Shown: piece by piece, positions 22,990 to 33,136 of the stretch | Layout of the letters: the number at the start of each line of letters is the position of its first letter | Position numbering within the stretch: position 1 is the stretch's first letter | NCBI GenBank assembly: GCA_002633025.1 | Contig: NMRB01000781.1 | Location: forward strand, 78,048 to 142,047 | Direction: 5' to 3' | Source: Notospermus geniculatus | Lineage: Eukaryota > Nemertea > Pilidiophora > Heteronemertea > Lineidae | DNA length: 64,000 nt | Translations under genes and position numbers: made by a program | The notes under the pieces: model-generated | Database searches by the model: none | What the model was told of the DNA's origin: nothing | What the model saw: the letters and a program-made list of their open reading frames with translations, nothing else

Positions 22990-24021
22990 TACAACATGTA
23001 CATGTAGTTGTAAACAATCCAACAGTAGTGAATTGCCCATTGAGGGCCAACTCCCGCAAGAAAACGGCAACGTGGAGACTGAGGCACCTTGAGATGAGAT
23101 GACACATTCTTGCTGATAGTCATAGTTACTGTACATGTAGATGCAAGAGGCTGAATTTCATGACAAATAGCATGAAAACAGTGGTCCAACAAAAAAGTGC
23201 AATATCTGCATAACGCCTAACGGCCAACCCGTGGACACCAGGACTGATCAGAATGTTGACATATTTGACCATCCGACTTGTTGAAAAGACCTCATGACCA
23301 TCAGAAACTAACGGTTCCTCCGAGATCTTTTGTATAGGCCTATACATGTGGACACATCTACATGTGCTCCTTTATCCGCTTCAAGTTTTGTATCAGACAG
23401 AATTCGGAGGTACCGGTAAATGAATTTTGTCCGTGGCCATTCTCCATATTTTGCATCTACAATATTTTGCATCTACAAAACCTGGTATTTTAATTGTCGA
23501 GGCAATACAGTGTAAAGACAATTCAAGATACCATTCTACAGTGGTGAATTTATTAGCGAACCATAGATAGAAATATTTAGTTGCTAATTATTTTTCACAA
23601 CCACCCTCGTTGAGAATAATCAGGCTGCTGTCGACAAAGGGGTTCTATTCCACAAATGACATCTTTTACGAATGATTATCAAAATTCCTTTTCTGAGGAT
23701 GCAATAATTACTGCAGAGCCTCCGTCAGCAAACCTCGATTCCCAGCCGCCACCCTCTGCATCATGCACACAGGTAGGCTTAGTTTCAAACTGAATGCAAT
23801 GTCTGCAAACCCAACAATGATGCGAAAGATATTGAATCAAATCCCTATAAAAGCACAAGGCACTGGTTGTGATTTTTCAGAGACCAGTTTATGACATGTT
23901 CATTGAAATGTTTTATATATTATACACAAAGAATACTTTTCGACATGCAGCAGTAATCGATACAAACAGACCATGGCCTAATTGAAGTCTCCAGAAATGC
24001 GAAGCGCCACACGCAGACCAG
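22990..24021. other. No gene recognised
   Basis: Spacer; short direct repeat attttgcatctacaa twice at 23450-23480. Nothing coding recognised. Confidence 0.45.
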
Positions 24022-24158
24022 AGGCCACATTCACAAAGCCTTCGTAACTTTATGTGCACGAAAGTCTATTGTTTGGCTGCACATGCCCTATTGTTCACTG
24101 ACTGTCCGTCAGATTTGTCCGTCCACGCAAATTTGCGAAAGCTTCATGAATATGGCCC
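24022..24158. mobile_element. 137-bp MITE, GGCCACATTCACAAAGCCTT ends
   Basis: Ends ggccacattcacaaagcctt and aagcttcatgaatatggcc; interior shares ctattgttcact and related words with 22487 and 25191. Confidence 0.78.
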
Positions 24159-25190
24159 CAGTTGCTAATAACAAGAGTTCTAACAGCAGAGATAGTGCTG
24201 AGCGACATTGGTGGATTTGAGAAATCAGGCCGATGTCAACAACACTGTTTCGAGAATAAAACAGCACACTCACGACACTGGGGAATCAAATCCTGGTTTT
24301 TGAAGGACCAGGCGGGCAGGGTCATACCAAAAGCCGACAATCGCCGTCAACTCAACTACAAATGCCCACAATCCCATCAATTCTCTCTGGCTGCCTTTTA
24401 TTTACATTATTCTTGAAAAATATTCAAATTGTTAACCTTTTTAGGCTCCGTTTTCCTATCATTTGCAGTAAAGTGCCGACAACCAGCCGGCGGTGATCTG
24501 CCATCTTGAGAAGGCCCCCGTTGAGTGGTGAGTTGGTCTAAAAGTAAACACGGACTGGGATCGTCCGTCAAAATGGAAGATCAGCGGAGTCTGCAGGGCC
24601 ACAGACTCTGAACGCAGTCTAATTGAAGTGTTCCAACCCTACTGAACATGCTGAAATATACAAGTGGCCCATGCGATTTCCATTTCATTTCATTTTGCTG
24701 TACTGTCCTACGGTGTCCTTTGGTAATCCCTGCGTTGGGTGGTGGTAGTCTTGGCATTTCTTGGTCTCTGTCTGTTTCAGCTGCAGTCGTCTATTCTCAC
24801 CTGCAATCACCATCGTTGTCAGCCAACATGTCAATCGTCAATTTAGCCTTTGATCTGATCAGCTCATCACTAATTGATCATTAATTAGTGTCAGCATCAG
24901 CGCTGACCAGTGTTCACTTTCTCACCAGCAGATCGTTGTATCAGGCTAAAGGTCAATCATCAAGTCAGCCTTTGATCAGATCAGCTCATCAGTCGGCCTA
25001 ACATGCCTAACTGGTCAAAAATTTGTCAGCATCATGCAGTCTACACGATGGTACTTCTTTGGGAATATTACCAACACTAACACTCAGTATCGGTATCTAT
25101 GAACTACAGATTCATTTATTATCCATTACAATACAGACAGATGATCTCTGTCACAAATGCATTCCACCGTTTCTGACGACCCATAAACCT
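24159..25190. other. No gene recognised
   Basis: Unclassified. A local inverted word tgatcattaattagtg and repeated gatcagctcatca at 24855 and 24976; no coding signal. Confidence 0.4.
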
Positions 25191-25308
25191 GGCACCTTAT
25201 TCACGTACGCAAATCCTTTGTCAAGTCGATAGTGAACAATAGGTTGTTCGCAAAAGGACAATAGTTTGCGCACTGCCGTAAGTTATGGAAGCTTCGTGAA
25301 TAAGGTCC
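25191..25308. mobile_element. 118-bp MITE, GGCACCTTATTCACG ends
   Basis: Ends ggcaccttattcacg and cgtgaataaggtcc. Body words aatcctttgtca, gtgaacaata and ggacaatagtttgcgcac also occur, inverted, in 22487-22626. Confidence 0.82.
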
Positions 25309-25444
25309 CTGCTGCCAATCATCACGCCAGGGCCCACTCTCCATGCATCGATGTACGGCTGGCCCCACCTTAACATTAGTGGAGCCATTGAAAAGGCGGA
25401 ACAACAGCTCAGGTGGCCCAGATAGGCCAGGGCATCTCAAGATA

Positions 25445-25642
25445 CTGTAAACCGTGATATTTTCGCGACGCTAAATGTTTGCCATTTTGGTGGTGTACGA
25501 ATTCGCGACGAATAAATATTCGCGATTGGAACCCTTCAGCTTCAGAAGAATAATAATTTTCGCGCGATTTATGTTCGCGTTTTGACCCTCGGGCACGAAA
25601 ATCGCGAAAATAAAACGCACGCGAAAATTTCACGGTTTACAG
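25445..25642. mobile_element. 198-bp MITE, CTGTAAACCGTGATATTTTC ends, TA-flanked
   Basis: Ends CTGTAAACCGTGATATTTTC and GAAAATTTCACGGTTTACAG with TA on both sides. The interior carries repeated ttcgcg. Same end-class as 16294-16511 and 41114-41340. Confidence 0.88.
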
Positions 25643-25670
25643 TAGCCGCCGCCAGTGTCAGTGCAGACCT

Positions 25671-25798
25671 GGGCCGACCGCACAGAAAGTCCGATAGTGC
25701 TTTCGGTGCCTATCGGCGGTTTAGTTAATGGGAAAATGCGTTATAACTAACAACGATAGGTGCCAGTAGCACTATCGGACTTTCTGTGTGGTCGGCCC
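25671..25798. mobile_element. Palindromic MITE, copy 2 of the 4135 family
   Basis: Arms gggccgaccgcacagaaagt and actttctgtgtggtcggccc are nearly perfect inverses; 29 bp from the preceding MITE. Confidence 0.88.
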
Positions 25799-26428
25799 TG
25801 AAATACAAGCGAGAATAGCTTGGTTGTCGGCAGTTTTATTGGAGTTGTCGGCGATTGAGGGGGTTGTCAGCTTTTAGTACGGCCGAGTTTGACAGGCACC
25901 GACCCTCATGCGTTAAATAGGAATAACAGACTTTTGGATTGACCCTTTTTATTGGCAAAGCCACTTCACCTGCTGTGGTTTCAAAATACCATTGGTATTG
26001 TTGCCTTCATTGCAAACAAGCCTTCTTTTGAGGTGATTTTTACAGGAACTTTATAGCGTGAAGTAGGATCCATCATGAAAAGAAATCAAAAGCAGAATTA
26101 CTGAAGCAAGATTTGGCAAGAGTTACATTGTAAGTATAATATGAAAAAGAAATGAATCAGACCATTCCAGGTCCCACTTTCCACAATCCCCTCTTCTNCA
26201 TGAATTTTAATTTTCATAAATTTATCTTGCCTTATAACTGAAAACACTTCACATTATAATTTTCAGCAGTGTTGCCTGAATCTCCTAGATTTTTTGCTGA
26301 ACTGAACGAGTTGTAATATCAAAGATGAAAATAAAAATTTGATTTTGTAATATCCATTCTCTACTGGAGAATTGCCCTTCTTCCAACATGCATATTGAGA
26401 GGATCTGAATAGCACTGATTCATACTCC
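25799..26428. other. No gene recognised; single N at 26198
   Basis: AT-rich spacer with one ambiguous base and no recognisable coding or repeat structure. Confidence 0.45.
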
Positions 26429-26560
26429 GACGTGCGACCACAGGCCCGAGCTTGTCACAAATCAGGGTAAGATGTACATTAGGGGTAATAGTCCTACTAC
26501 CCCTAACGTACATTTTACCCTAATTTGTGACAAAGCTCCGGCCGCCTGTGGTGCGACATC
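26429..26560. mobile_element. Palindromic element, about 132 bp
   Basis: Arms running from gcgaccacaggc through ttgtcacaaatcagggtaa to attaggggta are mirrored around tagtcctac. Confidence 0.75.
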
Positions 26561-26715
26561 ATTGGCGACCAACTCAGGATTCCACATCTGGATGCACAGT
26601 TTTTTTGGTGTCCAATCGTGCGATAATGAATGGTCTCGCCACAGGAACTTGTACCTTCATAATCATAGATGACAGATTAGGGTTAGAATGTTCAACAGGC
26701 CAAGTAGCAACCCTA

Positions 26716-26759
26716 TTTAGGGTTAGGATTAGGGTAGGGTTAGGATTAGGGTTAGGGGG
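26716..26759 (+). repeat. Interstitial telomere-like TTAGGG run
   Basis: Seven imperfect TTAGGG/TTAGGA units. TTAGGG is the telomere repeat of most deuterostomes and many other animals. Short and degenerate, so not a chromosome end. Confidence 0.85.
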
Positions 26760-26770
26760 CTTCCCTAAGG

Positions 26771-26942
26771 AATGAAACTCCTACGTCTTCCTGTACATGA
26801 AATGGCTAGTGCATTTTGTTGACCTCCTGTCGCTCCAGAATGAGGCTGACAGTGGCGCCACTGCCAGAAATGGTGGCTTTCTGAATCAAAACTCAAATTC
26901 CTGCTCACTGATTGGCTGCAGGAAAACATAGGAGTTTCATTC
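26771..26942. mobile_element. Inverted repeat, AATGAAACTCCTA ends
   Basis: aatgaaactcctacgtcttc is mirrored by cataggagtttcatt 150 bp away. The telomere-like run lies just outside. Confidence 0.55.
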
Positions 26943-27506
26943 AATCAATCTCTTCTCTCATTGGTCGGATGCCTGTGATTTGATGCTAGAGTTCAAATTA
27001 GTCCTGTGCATATAATCGGAGGCCGATTGCTGGCGGCAGGCTGGACGCTGAGGTATGACAATGTTGGCGTCTAAATGTTGATCGTGCTTCAGATGCTGAT
27101 GCTTGGTATCTGAAGTTGAATCCACCTTAATAAGATAGTACATGTATAAACGTAAAGTCAAATGCTGAAGTTAAGTAGGTGTTAATAATACCAGCTGATG
27201 GGAAAGTGTTCTATCGGTCCAAAATCTGACCTCCTGCTATTTGTTCACATAACTCACAATAGATCAACAGCTGACTGACTCGTACATAACACAGGTTTTA
27301 ACTGAATCCTATGAAGTCACTGCTTTTATGAAAATATATTGCTGGTTAGTAGGAGCAGTCAGCCACACGGACCAGTGGAATTGGTGCTCAATCAATGTCC
27401 ACTGTATGCATTGAATTGGGCCGTAGTGACACCTGTTGGTCAACTCACTGACAGCTCCTATTGCCGAAACCACAATGATGGAGAGCCAGACCAAGTCTTC
27501 CCTATT
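26943..27506. other. No gene recognised
   Basis: Spacer. At 27348-27466 fragments such as gaccagtggaattgg and cattgaattgggccg resemble the 4746/6402 element. Confidence 0.4.
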
Positions 27507-27625
27507 GGCTGGTATTCATAAAAGTTAGCAAATGCCTTTACTTAAGATTTTCACAGCGAGGTCCAATGTAAATGCACTACAAAACTTGAAGGAAAAGCAT
27601 TTGCTAGCTTTTATGAATATCAGCC
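27507..27625. mobile_element. 119-bp MITE, GGCTGGTATTCATAAAAG ends
   Basis: Ends ggctggtattcataaaagtt and ctagcttttatgaatatcagcc with gcaaatgc and gcatttgc inside. Confidence 0.85.
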
Positions 27626-28475
27626 ATTGTGTTATAAATGCTTGAAATCAAGATATTCACATCAGATATCCCAATTTTAAAGTTAGTTTCAGTATTATGA
27701 GTAGCTGGACATGCCATCATGAATATCTTGTGCTTTTAGAGGAGTGGTTACAAACACAACCAACTGTCAGCACAGAACTATACGTGTCATTTACAAGTTG
27801 ATTCTCGGGCAACAAATCTCGTTTTGAAACCACATACAAGTAGACATGAAGAGCAACATTTCTCTTTTTGTTACACTTTTTTACATGATGGCACACATAC
27901 GAATTAAATTGTTGCCATCTTTAATAATTCATGTTATCACAATCCCAATTCTTCTTCAGCTAAATATCATACAGCGTAGTTTATTTTTTGCACATATGTA
28001 CAGTTTTAAACACAACGGGAACTTAAAACCCTGAAGGAGGCAACAATGGGGTAAAAGCAACTGGCCCTCACAATACCCATGAAAACTGAAAAGGACCAGA
28101 ATGCACAAAAGCAATGTATTGTTTTGAGCTGGTCCCATTTGCCATTGTAGTTCCTATTTGGTATGAGAAAGTTCCCCATTTTAGACTTAATATACGTGAA
28201 ACAGAGAAACATTTACCATGGAAAGATGTATCACAACATGTATATCTGAAAAGCCACAGCCTAATGAATGAAATTAGCCTGTCTGTTACTGTAACAGCTG
28301 AATTGATTTCAGCCTTTGTGGGGTAACCATTGCTGTAACCATTAACCATTTACTCCTGGGAGACTTGGGCCTGGTTTTCCCAGATCAGGTCACATATTCA
28401 GAGGTGGGTATGGGGCAAGCAGCACCCCACCATGCCGCAAAAGTCTGCTTTTTACCTTGATTTTGAGTGTTTTAA
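27626..28475. other. No gene recognised
   Basis: Low-complexity AT-rich spacer with several open but unrecognised short frames on both strands. Confidence 0.45.
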
Positions 28476-28679
28476 AGGCCTCCATACACTGAATGACAAA
28501 CGTCGAAATTTGTCACTACAATTGTCCGTTCCAAAATACTTTTTGTGGAAATGTTCCATAAATGTTAAAATCTTCCGACACTTTTGTGGAGTATTTCAAC
28601 ATGTCGCCACATCAAGTGTTGTTGAACGGACCATAGCAGCGACTAACTTCGACTTTTGTCATTCAGTGTATGGAGGCCT
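28476..28679. mobile_element. 204-bp MITE with TAA duplication
   Basis: Ends AGGCCTCCATACACTGAATG and CATTCAGTGTATGGAGGCCT, perfect 20-bp inverses, flanked by TAA at 28473-28475 and 28680-28682. Confidence 0.92.
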
Positions 28680-29074
28680 TAAGAAAGGGCTCCACCTATT
28701 TATATTGCATTTGTAGTCGTTGAACCACACTCCTCCATCCTAAACCCTAAATCTCCAAGCCACAGCGATATGTGGTCAGCCAAGGAGAGTTTCCTTCATG
28801 CATATACAGAAAACTATCTATTCTTCTTGAGCATGGAACGCCAACTTGGGTAATTAACAAGTGTGTGTTTGTTTCAAGGGCGTTGAGACACATTTTCATG
28901 GTAAATGATTCTAGGAAAAGGACTAGCTGTCCCAAACACATCACAATTCACACGAGAAACACATTATGCCCGCTGTACACGATCAAATTCATCGAATTTT
29001 CTGAATATGCTCAATAAAGGCCTACATGCGGGTTTTTACACTGCAGCCCCAATTGGCCCGGAATCTGAATTTCC

Positions 29075-29110
29075 AAAATGAAATGGTCCGTGGACCATGT
29101 GCTCACCCAT
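29075..29110 (-). repeat. TGGTCCATGGACCA family copy (one change)
   Basis: aaatgaaatggtccgtggac catgtgctcaccc; one base off the perfect palindrome. The same order, palindrome then gacataayagtgtaatgac, recurs at 55156. Confidence 0.8.
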
Positions 29111-29112
29111 TT

Positions 29113-29970
29113 GGACATAATAGTGTAATGACAGAGAGAGGTACATGTCAGTTATGAGCAATCTGGGTCAAGTCATTCCCAAGTTGCAGGACTTCAATGA
29201 TTTTTGGGTTATGCCACCTGGTGGCCATATTGGTTGTCCGATCGGGCCAAAACTTCACATGCACATAAAGGTCATCTAGAGGGAGCCACATAGCACATTT
29301 GAGCACTCTCGGTCAAGTCGTTCCTGAGCTAAAGCACATTTGATGATTTTCGGGTTACGCCACCTGGCGGCCATATTGGAAGTTTAATCAGGCCGAAATT
29401 TGACGTGCTTGTAAAGGTCATCTAGAGGGAGGTAAATATCAAGTTTGAGCAATCTGGGTCAAGCCGTTCCTGAGTTTTATAGCACTTGGATGATTTTCAG
29501 GTTACGCCACCCGGTGGCATGGCCATATTGGATGTCCGATCAGGCCGAAACGCGGTATTTTTGAAGGTACCCCTCTAATACATGTTTATGCAAGATATGA
29601 AGATGCTCGGTGAAATAATGAAGAACTGTGGCAGGTTCGTTAATTTTGTAGAACTTTGACCTCTGTGACCCTGAAAAGTACGTCAAAAACCCGTTATTAT
29701 GTTATGTATCCTAATTAGATACACCTATGATAAAAGTTTGGAGATGATTCAGTCATTAGTTTAGGAGTTATTGCACTTTTTGTGATTTTGGTTTTGGCCA
29801 CCTGGAGGCCAAACCAAGAATCGAATCGGACCGAAACTTGGTGTCATAGGTCATCTGACCTAGGGGTATAAATGTACCAAGTTTCAGATCAATAGCTCCA
29901 GCGGTTACAAAACGTGCCCTGCTAACGGATGACGATGACGGACCACGACAAAAGCTCACGGGTGAGCTAA
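29113..29970 (-). repeat. Tandem-unit repeat F1, copy c
   Basis: Units with gccacctggtggccatattg and ctgggtcaagtcrttcc repeat at about 140-150 bp, then an F1 unit with gccacctggaggc, a TGACCT pair at 29657-29671 and a closing ctcacgggtgagct. The first part is near-identical to 55188-55437. Confidence 0.82.
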
Positions 29971-30007
29971 AAATTAATGAAAAATTTGATCGTGTACAGC
30001 GGGCATT

Positions 30008-30385
30008 AAAGTTTGTTCCATATAACTAAGGCAAATGGCACTTAGTTGACCTTGGAAATCAATCAAACCACAAAGACAAATGTTATACCACTGAGCCCGT
30101 ATGCATAAAGGTGGAATAAGCTTATTCCAGGTATAACTTCACGTTATAACATTATGTTAAACCTGGAATAAGCTTATTCCACCTTTATGCATACGGGCCT
30201 TGGTGTTAAGTTGAGCAGCTAAGTTTGCGCCATGCAAAGGGATTATACTACGTTTCCAATTCAATGCCCAGCAGACCCATTCATGGTTCATTGAGCACCC
30301 ATTTATCTTGATCGTTGGGGTCTTGTCAGTTTCCCCAGGTCAGTTCGTTGCCATTTGCCTAAGGTATATATATGGAACAAACTTT
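30008..30385. mobile_element. 378-bp TIR element, AAAGTTTGTTCCATATA ends, copy 1
   Basis: Ends aaagtttgttccatata and tatatggaacaaacttt. It holds a MITE at 30094-30199. The copy at 33212-33584 is inverted and has a relative of the same MITE at the matching place. Confidence 0.85.
30094..30199. mobile_element. 106-bp MITE, GCCCGTATGCATAAAGGTGG ends
   Basis: Nearly perfect palindrome: gcccgtatgcataaaggtgg ... ccacctttatgcatacgggc, with aataagcttattccagg inside each arm. Confidence 0.92.
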
Positions 30386-31118
30386 ACCGGTACCCGACTA
30401 TACCTAAAGTAATTTTGGTTCAATGGAATTTCCTAAGTGAAATGGAATATGTCAGGACAACGGTATACTACTCCCATGTAGATTTTTTCAGGCATTTTAT
30501 GTCAAAGCTGAAAATCAAAAATCTTGAATTACTGATATTCTGTTTCTGATGGAAAATTTTCTCAAAGTATTATTAACATGGATCAAAAAGTCATAAACTT
30601 TCAATCATTTTGAACGACAATAAATTGTAGATCTGATGATCCCAAAACCGGTGCTAGATGCTGAAATATTTAGATCATCGCACAAAAATCTTGACTTATA
30701 AATGTCCTTTTTTATCGAGTTTGAAAGAAATTGGTGCATTATATATAGAGTAAACACACTAGGGTTTTACAAGTTCTTGCCAGCTTAAAAGGAGGCAATG
30801 CCCGATTCACCACAAGACATACTATTACTACAAATTGGACAAGATTGCACGCGACCACGCTATGACAAGACAGATGACAATGTAAGATAAAAATAGATAC
30901 ATGGATATGATGAATCTTCTTGGAAAGAATTAGCATGAAGCACTCGCTTATTGGAATGATACATCTCAGGCAATCGACAGCAATTATGAAAGACTTCCTC
31001 CTGCAGCAGAACTATGGGCACAGATCATATTATGATGGATACACCATAAGAATTCATTTATTCCTCTGCCAAGGCAGCACAATAACGATAGACAAGTGCA
31101 CTGCCAAGACATTTGTTG
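30386..31118. other. No gene recognised
   Basis: AT-rich; no conserved coding signal. It could belong to a long AP3D1 3' UTR, but nothing in the sequence shows this. Confidence 0.4.
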
Positions 31119-31321
31119 TTGGCTAAGCTAACCATTGGTTCCACCAAAAATAGATAGGCGTGCGAAAAATGTACAACTAAATTTTTCACCAAAAAGCCCC
31201 GTTTTCTAAGCTCGGTATAGTGCTTACTATCCATCTAAACAGGGCTTTTTGGTGAAAATTTAGTTGTACACTTTTCGCAGGCCTATCTATTTTTGGTGGA
31301 ACCAATGGTTAGCTTGGCCAA
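31119..31321. mobile_element. 203-bp MITE, TTGGCTAAGCTAACCATTGG ends
   Basis: Left ttggctaagctaaccattgg and right ccaatggttagcttggccaa; arms stay matched for about 85 bp. Confidence 0.9.
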
Positions 31322-33037
31322 CGTCTATTAAATCGGCCCAAAGGGTTTGCACAGCTTCAGGAGGAATTGGACCCTTCAGTCATGATGATATCAATTGCTT
31401 ATCAAGATAATAAACAATAAGCTCAGATTAACAATTAAAATATTTGGGAATTATCATCGGATATGCAACACACTTTGTAGCTGATTTGTTTCAGAAGGGC
31501 CACAAATTTCAGATATACTGGTACTGGGAACTATACAATTTTCATTTCACTTGCCCCAGATCCCACGATGTTCACAGATAACTGCTGTCTGCCCTCCAAT
31601 AAATTGGACCCGTCAAAATATACTGACAAGTATTCTTGTGGAACTATGTACATATTTATTGGCAGAATTAAACAGAATGAGAAACCAAAATTTAGTGTGG
31701 CCCTCGGTTAGCAGTTCCACAATAAATGGCAATAAGTCATGTGACTGGCTGGATACAGCAGATACGACAAACCAGGCAATAAGATACTGTTTATAGAAAC
31801 TGCTGGTACATATATACAGGATACCATAGGCTTGATAATATTATGAAAATAAACTAGATATAAAGAGATACAATTTGGCTGTTTTTATCTGGGGGGGGGG
31901 GAAGGGATGTGTTACGAGTTACTCATTATCGTCCTGAAACTGATTTTAAGAAGGGACCATGAATTTACAGGAAGAAGAGATTTCTATTTTAAGCACTGGC
32001 CAGTAAGACACCAAAACCAGCTCCGAGATAGGTTTTCGAATATTTCAACCATTAATTCATCCAATGATAGCTGAGGAAACACCAATGACCACAATTAGGG
32101 ATCGATTAGACCCCAAATTATGGATCGATTAGTGATTTCGACAAGTTAGCCCTGAAGCACTGGTTCTCTGACTGAAATGTATTTTATTTTGCACCCTTGT
32201 CAATGAAGCTAAATGAAATCTCTATTCCATACCTGTCTCCAGTTTAGCAAACTACAACCAAGATAATCAAATAAAGTTCATTACATAAAGGTGGGAGTGA
32301 GAATACATCAACATAAAATTGACAAGGTTAGAATTATTGAAATACAACAAAATGTATTGGGACCTGATTGTGACCTTGGAGGAATTATACTTCCAAGTTG
32401 TGACCGACCCATTCAGTTCACTTCAATGCAGTCAAAGTACCTTTGGTACTATTTACAAGGAGATAGCCATTAGCACAGTTTTCCACTTGAAGACAGTATT
32501 GAATATCTGAAGGAACCTCTGAAAAGCCCTCATCTTGAGGTGTGAAAGGAAATACTGAACATTGCTACGCCATACAGGCATGACAGTCAACTGCTGGAGA
32601 TGTGGAAATAAGGTTAAGAACCTGTTTCAAAAGGGACTTCAATTATTCTCTGATATATGTTCCTCAAGTCTGTCTCACACTTAAAGCGAATTGATAGTTG
32701 GTTTTATTTACATTTGGCTGGTGTTTGTAAACACAAAATTAATTTAACCCAATCAGAATGCACGAACATTTCTTTGTTGACATTCTGGAGAAGTTTGTGT
32801 ACATTTTTTTCCGAAAATTCGTCCCCTTTCAAATTCTATTTCTAAATCAAATTTTTTGGATATCAATTCGCTTTAAGTTGATTGACGGTCACGAAACATT
32901 CTGTCACAGAATGGATGGCGATCCACTTTCAGAGCGAGAAAGAGTTCATACAAATGCCACTTTCGGATTGTTTTTAACCAAGACTTCACAGACTACGCTA
33001 TATGTTTTGAGCCTAGCAGCTTCGTGAGCAGTAGGTC
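31322..33037 (-). other. Probable AP3D1 3' UTR and downstream region
   Basis: Follows the AP3D1 stop codon. AT-rich with no recognised gene. AATAAA on the minus strand occurs at 32703-32708, 32183-32188 and 31655-31660, and any of these could end the transcript. A G run (31892-31901) is the only low-complexity tract. Confidence 0.5.
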
Positions 33038-33136
33038 CTAACTTGACTTGGTGAGTATTCCCTTGATGTCATCGACCAGGTTGGAGACGAGCGATGCATC
33101 GCTGCTCTTGGCATCAACACTCAGAACATTTCCAGG
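33038..33136 (-). CDS. AP3D1: AP3D1 last exon e17 with stop codon
   Basis: 32 codons, PGNVLSVDAKSSDASLVSNL VDDIKGILTKSS, then TAG at 33038-33040. The acceptor is ...TATTCCAG. It matches human NSVSVDGKCSDSTLLSNLLEE. The 3' UTR runs below 33038. Candidate poly(A) signals on this strand (TTTATT on +) lie at 32703, 32183 and 31655, and I cannot choose between them. Confidence 0.95.
   Translation of the reverse strand, partial: PGNVLSVDAKSSDASLVSNLVDDIKGILTKSS

Larger units (their letters stand above)
28966..30005. mobile_element. About 1-kb element with ATGCCCGCTGTACACGATCA ends
   Basis: atgcccgctgtacacgatca at 28966 is mirrored by tgatcgtgtacagcgggcat ending at 30005. The whole interior is the F1c tandem array plus one TGGTCC palindrome. 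Either these are true ends or the array landed inside a small TIR element. Confidence 0.7.
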
